Shown here in pieces: positions 27,398 to 38,586 of a stretch of 64,000 nucleotides of DNA. Positions within the stretch are counted from its first letter, which is position 1; every line of letters starts with the position of its first letter. The stretch is from Cenococcum geophilum 1.58 (taxonomy: Eukaryota > Ascomycota > Dothideomycetes > Gloniales > Gloniaceae): assembly GCA_001692895.1 (NCBI GenBank), contig KV748232.1:620001-684000 (forward strand). Reading direction: 5' to 3'. Below the pieces are notes generated by a model. That model was not told the DNA's origin and did no database searches. It worked only from the letters and a program-made list of their open reading frames with translations. Both the position numbers and the translations under genes were made by a program.

Positions 27398-27624
27398 TAT
27401 TAGCGACTTAGTTAATTAAGGCACGAGCACAGCAAGAGGGACGCGTAAGCTTGTACGATTGGTAGTCTATAAACGAGGATCTAAAGCTAAAGAAAGGAAA
27501 GGAGAAGAAGAGCAGCGCTAGTCGAAGTAGGGTTCTTTTTATGCGGTCTTCTAGTTACGTGACCGCGAAGTTCTGCCAAGTTCTGCCAACCAAGTTCTGC
27601 TAAGTTTCTGCCAGTGCCATAACA
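27398..27624 (-). repeat. Gypsy 2 right LTR (5' LTR, 227 bp)
   Basis: Starts TATTAGCGACTTAGTTAATT and ends GCCATAACA, then TTAAC. It is about 24 bp longer than its partner because the CCAAGTTCTGCC motif near 27578-27615 is tandemly amplified. Confidence 0.85.
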
Positions 27625-27629
27625 TTAAC

Positions 27630-28028
27630 ACCCTTTAGCGTCTTCCCTATTAACGCAGTTATAGGCATTAATAGCGGCTAGCGAAGGCGCGACAGGATTA
27701 GGAATAACTTTTTTATAAGTAATAAGAGCTAGGAGGCTAAATAAGGGGCCCAACCACTAGCTAGTAATTAATGTTAACTAAGCAGAAAAGGAAGTAGTAG
27801 AAAAGGTAGTAAATATAGAAGTAGTAAAATAAACTATTATATAGGGTATAAGTAATGTCCAGAGGCTTACGGAGGCTGCAATTAAGGACTTCCGCGTATG
27901 GCGAGCGAATGATAGCGCGAGCGTTATTAAATTTTCGGTGGAAAAGGAGAAAGAAGCCGCGTTCCGATAGACCACTACTTATTAGCTTAAATCACATATC
28001 CCTAGGGCGAGGCTTATTGGACGTAAGT
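27630..28028 (+). mobile_element. LINE (Tad1-like) fragment, part 2: ORF1 middle
   Basis: Continues the LINE ORF1 after gypsy 2. It aligns in order with about 58,420-58,780 of the long LINE copy, with shared words such as AAGGACTTCCG and ATATCCCTAGGGC. The stretch 27855-27975 is little mutated and still reads K-D-F-R-V-W-R-A-N-D-S-A-S, ending at a Gln-to-stop change. Homology stops at about 28028. Confidence 0.7.
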
Positions 28029-28587
28029 GGCATACCACAATCGGTTTTAGGTAGTTGTAAGCAGGTAGGTAATTAACGCAGAAGTAAGAGTTGCTGGCTA
28101 AAGGAGGAAGCTGGTAAGGAAGCTTTTGCGGGGGCGCGTAAGGAAGTTACTAGTTATGTATAAGGCTCGTCAAATCGCCCGTGAGCGAAGTCAGGAGGGT
28201 CGCACCTTGTTCTAGGCCACGATCTCGCAGTTTACTGTTAATCAGTTAGTAAGCTGATTCGAAAACGGGTATACGAAAGGCGTCTTGGTCACACCAATTC
28301 TACATACACCATGGCTGACGGCAATAGAGAAGGGGTGACAGCTGAGACCCAAGCGCGTCCGCCTCGTATTCTTTAACGAAATAAATAAAAGTGGATCCTT
28401 TTCTACCCAAAAGGAGTTCAGGCCCATGATTTGGTATTTAACATACAGACAAATTTTGAATGTAGAGCGCGTGGTTGTAAAGTTATTAAGCTATAAAGTT
28501 AATTTGAGCATTTTATTCAACTTGGTCTCGACGGGAAAACGGGAGATTTTTGCGCCAAGTATTAAAAGGATTAACGCATACGCCAAA
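28029..28587. other. Junction between transposon block and gene region; no gene seen
   Basis: Base composition shifts here from RIP-like to normal. No supported coding frame; plus-strand frames over 28426-28938 are the antisense of the coiled-coil exon that ends at 28588. The stretch probably includes the 3' UTR of that gene. Confidence 0.45.
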
Positions 28588-30341
28588 TCACTGATGCTCC
28601 AAAAATCGCATCGCGTCCCGAATAAATTCAAACATTCTCATGATCGTACCATGATCACGATAAATCTCAACGTCCAACCAATGCGTAAAATGCTTCTCCA
28701 CCGACTCGAACCTCTCGTCGTACAATCGCGATGTATCTTCCACGATAGTAATATACTTCCCATCCGAATCGTAAAAATTCTCCTCGTTCCACACAAACGG
28801 AAGTTGGAACTCGTCCACGAACGCCATAAACACCGCCCGATTGAAATCATAGTTATGCCAAAACCACTTCCCCTGATTGATCATACGATGACAGACAACA
28901 CGCAACCGCGACTCAAACAACACCTTATTAGCAGCTGATAGATCATCATAACATTTCTTTGGAATGTTACCCCAATACCATCCCTTCGGTACTGGTACTG
29001 GCTGGCTCTGTAAGTCGTCCAGGTCCTTCTTCAGCTTCCTGATGTCGCCACTGGCTTTCGCCAGATCTGCAGTCAGAGTCGCGTTCTCCGCTCCCAACCG
29101 CGTCACTTGCGCTTGGAGTCGTGCGTTTTCCTGCTGGAGCTGGATGCTGCTGGTACTACCTCCTCCTTGGTTCGGATTGTTGTGTCCTACAATCGGCACT
29201 TCAGCATGTCACCAGGTCCATCGGGATCAATCGTTCTACCTATGTCCCGGCCGAACGGGAGTGTGGAGATAGGATGTTGTGTGTTGGCTTGGCCTGCAAG
29301 AAAACAACTTTTAGTAGCCATTATGCAGCGAAATTCATAATTATACATAGCAAAAGTTCTTGCATACTAACCCTCTCTGCCCTCAATAGCATCGTCTATA
29401 GTACGTGCTTTAGCTACCTCAGATGCAGGTATGATTGACATAATCTCCTTTGTACATGCAGCTGCCGTCGCGGCGGCATAAGGTTGCCAACGCTTGTTCT
29501 TGTGCGAGTCCGCATAGTCGCAGATGCCCCGGATTACAAGGCACGGAAAACTGTTCATTAGCCCCGCCGCTTCCATTTCAAAGCAAAGAATACCACCGAG
29601 CTCCCCGCTGAGTCGATCTCTTGTAACGCCATCTTTTACGACCTGATTACCGGAGGCTATCGTCCCGTAATGAATTACAATCTCCTTACTTTCACGTGCA
29701 TCCCGCTGCTCGGTGTTATCCTCGTCACATCTAGCGCATGTAGGCCCTCCCGTATGATTGTAGGTCGATTTAAATAGTATATCTGGTCCTGTATTCTCGT
29801 ATGCAAAACGTGGTAGGCGAGTAATCGTAGATAAGTACGTTGAAAGTTTGCCTCTACCCCTATAGTGATTTGCTGCTAATTTAGAGACTGCGTGTAGTAG
29901 GACTGTTGGTGGCGTATTAAGGTAACCCGTCCGTATAAACCCATTTGGTCCAGTTTTCCCAAAATCATACTGGACTACTCCCCCATGCTCCATTAACGGT
30001 TGGCTGATTACCACATCTCCAAGCCGTACGTCTGAGCTAGAGCTTGGGACCCCGCCGCCAATGCCTACCATTAGACTGAACCGGATCGCTGTGAATTTTG
30101 ACTTCATCTGAACGGCTACTGCAGTCGCAGCACCAGGACCAGTTTGACCTGCTGGTAGACATGCGATAACAGTATTATGTTCGCCGATACGCCCGAGTGT
30201 GTAGAGGTTGGTGTCGTTAGGGTCTTGGGGTGGGTCTCTATGCTCCTCATCTAGCAGCTCCGCCGCCGCAGCTAGCTCGATCGGCAAGGCACAAACCCAT
30301 CCCACCGTATAGTCTTGAAAGCGGAGGTTTCTTTGGGCCAT
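28588..30341 (-). CDS. PNP/UDP-phosphorylase-domain protein with coiled-coil C-terminal half
   Basis: Exon 1 (30341-29372) encodes a nucleoside phosphorylase-like domain: start M-A-Q-R-N-L-R-F-Q-D-Y, then W-V-C-A-L-P-I-E at about 15-22, G-I-G-G-G-V-P near 94-100, L-G-D-V-V-I-S near 107-113, and E-M-E-A-A-G-L-M near 255-262. These are the usual motifs of the fungal PNP_UDP_1 domain, often an N-terminal domain of NLR-like proteins. A plain reading stops at 29367, but GTTAGT at 29371 can splice. Joining to 29198 gives an in-phase exon 2 (to 28588, TGA) with a Gln/Leu-rich coiled coil and an unfamiliar aromatic-rich domain, 526 aa in all. A strong acceptor (TTTTCTTGCAG, exon start 29293) plus a 41-nt second intron also keeps frame. 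The downstream frame has no ATG of its own near its start (only GTG at 29199), which favours a fusion. Substrate unknown; no NACHT domain follows. Confidence 0.65.
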
Positions 30342-30600
30342 CTAAATGTGGGGGGAGGCGAGATAGCTGAACGGCTCCAGCACGGTTACAGCCTGTAATG
30401 TAACGTGGTACACGGGGTTTTGCATGAGCCCTAAGTTTTGCTCGAGCTAGTAGACCGCCTCCCTTTTTAGGCTAATTGATTTCCTAAAGTAGAATACTAG
30501 TACCTCCGAGCTTTAAACATTAACTTTTTAATATACTTTTCCACACCTTAACTCCATAAAATTTATTACTAGATAACAGCTATACCCTCCAAACCTCGTG
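30342..30600. other. Upstream region of the PNP gene passing into RIP-mutated DNA
   Basis: Normal composition to about 30460, presumably holding the promoter of the minus-strand PNP gene; AT-rich beyond. No clear TATA box or element terminus could be fixed. Confidence 0.4.
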
Positions 30601-32290
30601 TACTAGATACAGAAGACCGTCTGCAAGCTGCTTTAACGGCCTAGCAAATTAGCGGCCTTTATCGCAGCCAAGAAGCCTACGCGAACGCCCATGTAGTTAC
30701 TCCCTCTACTTTTCAAAGACGTCTCCAAGGTAAATACCAACCTTATTAAGTCACCCACGTTAACTAATATCGTATTATATTAGCTGGCAAAGCGGTAATT
30801 ATTTAATACTGTATCTATCTTTTTAATGCTAGATTTCTATATCAGATCTATATAATCTAGATAATAGCCTCTATTATCCTATATCGCGAACACTCTTACC
30901 TCCCTTAGTACTTTAAGATTTAACCACTAGGTAAGAACTAGGTTAGTTACTTTCTAAAATAATAGGCTAAGCTTTAAATCTACTATATATGGTTAATTAA
31001 TTAAAAACAAGCTATTACTAATAACAGTCCCGCCTTTATTAGAAAGTTCTTTACTAACTACTTTAATGCTAAGACCTAGTATAATATTAAAGACAATAAT
31101 ACTTAAAATATAGATAAGATAGGTACCTTAATGGGCTATATATATAGCGCTAAGGTTATAACATTATAAGGTAGGGCCATTAATTTTAAAACTATTAATA
31201 GCTCTAAGGAGTAGGTCTTATAGATTAATTATATTAGTATAGGGGGAACGACTATACTATATTTTATTGTCTTTAAAGGCTATATATATAGTAAGGGAAT
31301 ATAAGATAACGCTTGCGAAGCTCTTAGCAACTATTTAATTAGCCTTAGGAAAAACAGCTAGTTAAATTAAAAAATTGGACTATTAAGCACTATACCCAAC
31401 AAACTAAGGTATAGGAAAGGGTAGTAGTAAAGACAGTAAAAGAAGGAAGAAATAGTAAATTAATTAGCTATTAACAATTAGTAATAAATGGCTATAGCAG
31501 CTATATTAACGTTAACTTCGTTAAGTACTACTAGAACTATAAGATTATACCTATATACCTACCTCCGTATTTAACGCGCCTACCCTAGCCACTAGATCTT
31601 GTTATATATTTTACTTTTTAAGCATATATACTTTACTTAAGTTAATAAATATATAGCTTATAGTATTACTAGTATAAATAAAGGCTATTTTATAAAGATT
31701 CTTAACGCGATTTAGCCGCAAATTTATACTAAACCTTTAATAAAAAACGCCTTTAAGGCAGTAGGCCTCCTCCCCTATAACCTAAATTAACCCCTTATAC
31801 GCTGCTCTACTTAGCTACCTACTCCTCTATCTTACCTAGCCAAGGCAACGATTTTATTATTACCTCTATATCCCCCCCTCCTAATAGCGCCTTTACTTAA
31901 TCTTATTACTAGTAAGTAATCCTTTATTTAAAAACAACTCTAGAGGCCTATATTAATTTGCTAATATAGTACCTAGAATCTTTAAAGGATAATCTTAAGT
32001 TGCTATAGGTAGAAAATAAGGAGCTATAGCAATATACTAATAAAAGGAGGGAAAGAAAGAAGTGGAAGTAGACAGTACTCTTTAAAGAGTTAGTTTTTAT
32101 ACTAGCGGTAGCTTAGGAACTTACTACTACTAAAAAAGCTACTATAAAGACTAAAAAGAAGCTAAGATAGCTAGAGATAAGCTATAGAAAAAGCGTTAAA
32201 TAGTAATTACACTTAAAAGAGAATAGGTAGAAGCCAAAAAGGAAGCTTAAGAGATTACCGCTAATATAAAAAGCTATTTATGCTTTTTTA
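30600..32290 (+). mobile_element. Pogo/Fot1-type DNA transposase relic, RIP-killed
   Basis: Broken plus-strand frame with pogo-family landmarks in order. A helix-turn-helix (psq-like) N-terminus lies at 30625-30740 (L-Q-A-A-L-T-A, then T-F-Q-R-R-L-Q-G). The late DDE-domain signature reads I-P-I-Y-L-P-P-Y-L-T-R-L, then Q-P-L-D, at 31545-31605. Next comes K-N-A-F-K-A-V-G-L-L-P-Y-N near 31745-31785, and a Lys/Glu-rich coiled C-terminal tail to about 32280. Stops interrupt it throughout, many TAG/TAA in place of Gln. I could not identify its terminal inverted repeats, so the ends are approximate and a link to the MITE at 20125 is unproven. Confidence 0.7.
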
Positions 32291-34697
32291 TTTTTTATTT
32301 TTATATCCGTTGTATTATACTATGTACAATACTGCGCATACAGCCTCTAGGCTATGGCGCTATAGTTCTATATACATAAATCCCTTTAGGTAGCTTAATA
32401 TATACTAGTAGCTATGTCCTAATAGTTTACAAACCTCTAAGCTAGGGGTTTACCACTCCCTAGTAAAGTACTAGGTTGCTAATAACTAATAAGTAGTTTA
32501 AAAACAGTAGAAAAGACTATAAAAAATTACGAAATTACGAACCCCTAACGCCTACTCCTGTCCTATTTATAGCTTATTTCTGTTTTTTTGCTCTCTAATA
32601 TCTGTCTACTAAGAGCCTAGTAGGAGTTATCTCCCTCTAAGGATCCTGCTGTTATTAGCCACTTTTTAGTAGCTATTCCTATTCTATTTAGAAATGGAAA
32701 AAGTGCCTCCCTTCCTTTCTTTGTATAAAATACTATTTATACTTTATAATAGAGAGGTAGGAGACATAGTAAAGGTAGCAAAAAAGGTATTTAAAAAAAA
32801 AGGCCTTAGATGTTACTGCTAAGATTACTTACTAGAAGAATACTACTAAGACCTAATTAGCGGCTATTAAAGCGGCTAATTAATAGTAGTTATATTAATT
32901 AACGGCCGAGACGCTCTAGAAGTAGGTAAAAGAGTCTTTTTCTATATAGGCCGCAGCTTAAGTCGTTATTAAATAACTTTAGAATATAGCTAAAAAGACA
33001 TTAGATCTACTAGATCTACTAAATAACCTTTAAAAAGACTAGGACGCTAAGCTAATTAATAGTAATTAGGGCTAAATTTACTAGCTAATTAAGTCCTAAA
33101 ATATTAGAATATTACGAACTATATATTAGCAGTAGTATAACTACTAAGAAGAGATATAAATAGGTTAGTTAAAATAGTATAAAAGGCGCTAAAACTAATT
33201 AAGCTATAAAATAAGGGGTAGCTAAGTTATATAGGCGGTTATATTATAGGGTTAGTATATAGAAATATAGAAATATAAAAACGTGGGACGTACTAACGTA
33301 CTAATATACTAATATACTTAGTATATTTCTTAGGCGTAGTATTATAAATTTAAAGGACCACAGTCCCTGCCTAGATAGTTCTCTTCTTTATAGTAAATCT
33401 TAGAATATAATTAAAGTAAATCTATTAAGTAACCTACTCTACTAATTATATTTATGTTATTAACTTCTTATTTACCTATATACCTAGCCTATTAATAAAA
33501 TTACCGTAGTATTTCCGATAAGGCTTCGTTATATATTTACTACCTAGTTATAGTATTAATAAAGTTAAATAATATGCTATTTAAAGCACTAGTTATAACG
33601 CTATCTACGGCAGTAACTACTTTAGGCTTAGGAGGAGATACTAGTATAAGGGATAATAACTTATAAGTAGTTACAATAAACTAACTTAGAAGTATTATAA
33701 AGTAAATAATTACTGCTTAATAAGCTATCTTATTTAGCGCTATTTAATAGTTAGTTATAAAGTAAAGCTTTAAGAGAGCTATAGTGAGCCTATTCCTAAT
33801 AAAATCTTTATAAATTATAAACGTTTTACTAAGTAGTAGAGGTATAAAGTTTCGCGACTTTATAAGCAAGCCTTCTAGATATATAAAAAGGCCTAAAACT
33901 TAGGCCATTTAATAATCGAATAAGGAAGATTATAAGTAATAATAAGGTAATAGAGAGAATCTAGAAAGTCCTTCTCGCTTATAACTTCCCTAAGGATTTT
34001 TATAATCTTTAAATCCTTTCCATTATTATCTTGCTATTACTTTATAAATAAGGCAGCTAATATAGCTTTAGCCTTTCTTGGTATATAAAGGAATCCGTGC
34101 TTATTTTTTAGGTAATGCCCAAAAGTAGTAGTGCCAGAATTATCCCTAAAGCACCGCTTATAGTAGAAGATCTCTTAACTAGAATTGCCCCGATTAAGCT
34201 TACTAGGTAGAGGCTTTAATAGGGTATAGGACTAGAGCTCCTCGTCCTCTTGTATCTTCTTCCTTTTAGCTTTAGGTATATTAATTTAGTAGTAAGAATC
34301 CTCGCGGGCAAGTATTATATTATTAAACTTACGCGAATCGTAATCGGTAAGGAGGGAAATAGTCTCGGTTTTTTCTTCTTATGGTCGCTTTCGGGTAGAG
34401 GCTTACAAGCGTAGACGTTATAAGGAAGACATGGTTGGTATATAGATATAAAAATATAGGTAAATAGTAATTAAAAAGGTGCTCTAGATAAGATACGCGT
34501 CGGCGCATTTTAGTAAACGCCAATCATCATAAAGGAAAATTAAGAGGGAACTTGATTAATACCAAAGCTTTATTACTACATTCTATTCCTACGCGTTCTT
34601 ACCGCGGGTAATTATATTGATTATCATAATCACAAGGTTTAATTGTGATGATGATTAGTTATATTATAAAATAATCATAGCTTATGAAACTAATCAA
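32291..34697. other. AT-rich RIP-like stretch, probably old transposon remnants
   Basis: Stops are dense in all frames. At 32790-33200 a Lys/Ala/Glu-rich plus-strand reading with many TAG and TAA hints at a degraded protein gene, but no family is recognisable. From about 34130 composition is mixed and then normal near 34690. Nothing functional could be assigned. Confidence 0.45.
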
Positions 34698-35752
34698 ATG
34701 ATTATGTGCATCCCTGGCCCTTCCTTTAAGGAGCCTACCTCTCCCCGCAATATTGCACCACTAAACAACATGGTTGGCAACAGTGGTCATAGTCAAAACC
34801 TCGACGATCCCGTCAACGACTTGGCCGAACATGACGATGACGGCGATGATGAAATGATGAGCACAGCAGCGACGAGGACGACAGCGACAACAAAGACAGC
34901 GACGACGGGGACGATAAAGATAACACTGATAACGGCGATGATGACGACGACAAGGGCAGCCGCAAGGGCCGTAGATATGCGGAGCGACAGAGACTGTCTG
35001 CATCCGTCCGCGGTGACTCAGCCCCGAAGCATGCTGCAAAGCATCGTGCCCGGCGGCATCGCCGTTCCTCTTCAACTTCATTCATAAACGAGTCCGACGT
35101 GAGCAATGCGCATACCAGCAATCACCAGCTGATGAGGAAGCGTACGATAGTTGCGCAGAGGCGTTGGTTGGTAGCAGCAACGAGTCGGTCATTGGAAGCG
35201 ATGAGTCGATCAGTGACTGCAGCGAATGGACCAGCAGCGGCAGCGAAGAGTTATTTAGTGACGTTGATGAAAGTCGGACTTGGCTTGACTCTATTTCCTG
35301 GAATATGTAAGTTTTGGACGCTAAGAAGAACCAATCTAACAAGAAACAGTAAGACCCGCGTAGCCATCTCAGACAGTCATGCGCATGCTACTCTATCGGT
35401 TTCACTCCAGGTCTATTACGCACAGCGTTTAAACTATACCAGAATCACGAAAATGGCCCAGGGTTCCGGTCGCAAATTAGAGGAACTGATATACTGCGTC
35501 AGAGCTGCTAGTGGAAACGAAATGCTAGCAGATGACACAGCGTTTATTCCTTTCCTCAGAGACCGCTCTCGCTTGCCACTTGACCCAATAGTGGTGGTAT
35601 TAAAGCCTAGAGTGCATTTAATCTCCTTCCAAGATATGGGAGCGGACAACTCATTCTAGCTTCTACGCAGCTTATATGCTTTACCTGCTCAGCAGCGTCA
35701 TAATCTTGCTATGGTATGGTGGGAAAGCATTGTCAGCAATTATGAGGACTTC
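34698..35752 (+). pseudogene. Broken two-exon gene for an acidic, Asp/Ser-rich protein
   Basis: Three pieces look like former coding sequence. First, 34860-35090 reads, in one frame, as an Asp-rich run (D-E-D-D-S-D-N-K-D-S-D-D-G-D-D-K) turning basic. Second, about 35040-35307 in another frame reads as an acidic Ser-rich stretch ending L-D-S-I-S-W-N at a clean donor GTAAGT (35308). A 43-nt intron with CTAAC and an ACAG end leads in phase to an exon from 35351. Third, that exon reads through to a TAG at 35657, but the same frame continues with natural-looking codons (A-L-P-A-Q-Q-R-H-N-L-A-M-V-W-W) to a TAG at 35750. The frame change upstream and the TAG, a possible CAG-to-TAG transition, suggest a pseudogene. 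Family not recognised. Confidence 0.5.
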
Positions 35753-35873
35753 AAGTTGTAGTCAGGGTTATAGGACTTCTCATGTGAGATATTTTCCAAG
35801 CTTTCTAGATGCGTATCAAAATGCTCCCGCTGCCAACGCATGCATGCCCTTCAATGCTGGACATGTCCCTCTC

Positions 35874-37737
35874 CTATTCCCTATATGGGTCCGTCGGGAC
35901 TTGAAACCGCTTGTGCCCGCTAATGAACCAGTCCAGCAACGCCGCAATAAGAACCGCGGCCATAATCGGGCCCGCGTAGTTGAAGTTCTTCGCCGTAACC
36001 GGTAGCATGGACGGAAACGGCAGCCAGATGATCATGAAGATGCAGTAGCAGACCGCAAAGGTATTGATTGGGATCCCAAATCGACCTAGCTTAAACGGCC
36101 CGTATGAAGGATGTCGCCCCTCGAGCTTACGGAGGAGGAAAAATAAGATCGGAATTAAATATGAGAGGTATAGCGAAATAGTAGAGAGAGATAAAAGAGC
36201 AAAAAAAGCGGCTGTGCTTCCGACGCTAATGAGGCCAAGCAATGCGCAAATAACTGAGACCAGCCCGAGCGCTCTTATCGGTATGTGAAGGGTAGGGTGA
36301 ATCTATGTAATATTAGTAATAGTTTAACTTCATCCTAGAATTGTTAGACCTACAACGCTAAAGAACGAGGAAAACGGAAGTCCGTTGTCCCTTGAAAATG
36401 CCCATACAAGACGTGTTACAGATGCGAATACGTTAAATAGACACACCGTTTCCGGGATAATTATAAAGCAAGTCAATATAGTAGCTCCTGTAGCCGAACC
36501 GGTTGCTTGGAGGTAGATCTCTATTACCGGATATCCAGTTGGAGTCGTTAGTGCCGCTATAGGATCACCTATACAGAACAACAGGAGCAGGATAAACCCA
36601 AATGCCAGAATTGAATTCATTATAACGCCGATAACCATGCTTCGTGGGACGTTCCTCGGTGCATTTTTCATCTCGCCGCTCATATGGAGCGCTCCATCGT
36701 AGCCTAGTCACGGATAAGTAAAGTGAGCATATTAAGGGAATTTTCCCTACCTTACCAGATAGAACAGCAGTACTAGTTAACAAACCAAGGAACCACTGAA
36801 CCGACTGGTTCGACCAGCCACTCTGCCCGAAGAAGGATTCGGTGAAAACGAATGACGCAGAACTCTTGGGTGCCATAACCGCCAGAGCCACGGTTGTCGC
36901 GATAAAGAAAATGATGTGTAGAACACCGCCAATCAACTCGATTCCCACTAGAACCTTCCTCGCATAGATATTTAGAACAATAATTAATGTAAGGAATGCC
37001 CACATTATCAAAGTGATCTGCCATCGCTCTGGAATGTATGTTGGGTTGTTCAATCCAATTAATCCTTGTGTCATTGCAGCACAGGGATACACTGTTGCGG
37101 TGAGGAATGCGATCCAGGCAAAAATCTGTAGGGTTATTAACTAATTCGGGCTTAAATGTTGTGCGGATACGTAAAGCGCTTACCGTTAACCATCCTAGAG
37201 TTTATCAGTTAGGGATCCATAAGAAGTCTTGTTCATGACTGAACTCACCTTGGATTAAGCTCCAGAAAGCGGGCGTCATAAAGCTCGGGGCGTATAGGCC
37301 TGACCAACGATATTGCGCCCCAACCACAGGCGTTCTCCATGCGATCAACAAACAAGAGGTTTAGGGGGGCTCATAGAGTTACTCACATCGACGCCATTTC
37401 AGCAAGGCTCAGGGCGATACCTGTCGCTCCTACGGACGCAATAAGCATTCCCCACGCCAAGGCAGTTGGGCCTCCATTGAGTAAGCCGGCACCGAAAGAT
37501 ATGCCAACAGCCTCCCAGGAAGAGAGGAGCGTGAGTCCGAAGGCCACAGCAGGGAACAAGGTAATGAACCTCTACAGAGCGATTAGAAGCTGCAGGAGAC
37601 ACGAGGGGTCCGTATTAACTTACATCCAGCTGCTGCGTCCACGAACCTCCGCGCGACTCATCCTCTGGGGGAGAACCCGGGCCGTTGTGCACCGCGCCCC
37701 CGTGAATTGCCAGCTCAATTGGCGTGTCCTTAGCCAT
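35874..37737 (-). CDS. Amino-acid/GABA/choline-type permease (APC superfamily), seven exons
   Basis: Plasma-membrane transporter of the fungal amino-acid/choline permease family, about 12 membrane segments. Exons on the minus strand: 37737-37624, 37571-37387, 37334-37249, 37194-37184, 37125-36756, 36703-36354, 36302-35874. Together they give 1,545 nt and 514 aa, the usual family length, with all phases consistent. Landmarks: hydrophilic N-terminus starting M-A-K-D-T-P-I-E-L; S-L-A-E-M-A-S-I then V-G-A-Q-Y-R-W-S; G-L-I-G-L-N-N-P; G-E-M-K-N-A-P-R-N-V-P-R-S-M; and F-S-R-D-N-G-L-P-F. The 11-nt exon (37184-37194) supplies G-W-L-T between I-Q and I-F-A-W, exactly where the family has G-W-x-T; skipping it breaks the frame. 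The acceptor before exon 3 (GAG) is the least certain. Its substrate cannot be told from sequence. The start region is duplicated upstream. Confidence 0.87.
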
Positions 37738-38018
37738 GTTGAGAATAACAGTACATGCGCGACAAAGTGGGAGACGAGAAAGTTTAGGCTGTCTTATAAA
37801 CGATGGACAGAGGCTAATAAGATATATCTCTGTGGTGGAATCAGGTGGTTCATCGCCTGGTCTAGCTCCGCATGCAGGGTTGGCCTGCAATTAGACTTTT
37901 GCGAGTGGAGCTTCCCCGTTTTCCACGAGGGACCCGGGGAACCGGGACACTTGGCTAGTGGAAGGAAAATCAGCCGCACGGCCCGGGCTTTGTGACCAGG
38001 GCACACTAGCGCGGCGAG
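37715..38018. repeat. Direct repeat, copy 1: permease start codon and upstream region
   Basis: About 300 bp that recurs at 38020-38362. It covers the permease ATG and first codons plus roughly 280 bp upstream. Shared blocks include TCAATTGGCGTGTCCTTAGC, the GTCTTATAAACGAT stretch, GGTTGGCCTGCAATTAGACT and CACGGCCCGGGCTTTGTGAC. The copies are a few percent diverged with small indels. Confidence 0.88.
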
Positions 38019-38019
38019 G

Positions 38020-38362
38020 TCAATTGGCGTGTCCTTAGCCATGTTGATAATAACAGTACATGCGCGACAAAGTAGGAGACGAGAAAGTTTAGGCTGTCTT
38101 ATAAACGATAGACAGAGGCTAATAAGATATATCTCTGTGATGGAATGCAGGTGGTTCATCGCCTGGTCTGGCTCTACATGCAGGGTTGGCCTGCAATTAG
38201 ACTTTTGTGGCGATCACCGAGTGGAGCTTCCCCGTTTTCCGCTATAATTGACGAGCACTGGAATGCCTGCAGAACAGGGAACCGGGGAAGCGGGACACTT
38301 GGCTGGTGAAAATCAGCCGCACGGCCCGGGCTTTGTGACCCGGGCACATTTAGCGCGTCGAG
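38020..38362. repeat. Direct repeat, copy 2 of the permease start region
   Basis: Second copy, adjacent to copy 1, longer by about 40 bp of internal insertions (for example around 38240-38275). It carries a decoy ATG (38042 on the minus strand) followed by the first eight permease codons and then unrelated codons, so it cannot make the transporter. It lies upstream of the true promoter copy. Confidence 0.88.
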
Positions 38363-38586
38363 TCACGCGAACCATCCTGGAATCTGGAGAGTTGGGAGGG
38401 ACGGAAAGATCTGGCCAATTCAGTGCCACCTCCCTTTCTCTCCAATGGCATCCTAAGAATTTTGTGCCGCATTTTCATTTTCGAGGACGATAAATATGGT
38501 CGAGGGATGGCAACCATGTCCAACACCGGGTTTCTGAAACCTCATCGATTTCTTGCAGACATTTGTCCATTTTAAACTGGTCCGGC

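Larger units (their letters stand above)
21746..27624 (-). mobile_element. Gypsy element 2, full length with two LTRs, RIP-mutated
   Basis: Second complete Ty3/gypsy element of the same family and orientation as gypsy 1, 5.88 kb, flanked by TTAAC (21741-21745 and 27625-27629) and inserted in a LINE copy. On the minus strand the reverse transcriptase motif reads Y-L-D-N-I near 24480-24500. A polypurine tract (GGGGGGGTAA on the element strand) abuts the left LTR at 21949-21958. More CpG and C/G-rich codons survive than in gypsy 1, so it is probably younger or less heavily mutated. It has no intact frame. Confidence 0.88.

Noticed and set aside
28426..28938. 170-codon plus-strand frame
   Set aside because: Antisense to the coiled-coil exon, whose residue pattern is clearly protein-like.
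34698..35087. Open frame of 129 codons rich in Thr and Ala
   Set aside because: It is the wrong frame of GAC/GAT-rich DNA; the Asp-rich frame beside it has more natural composition and leads toward a plausible splice donor.
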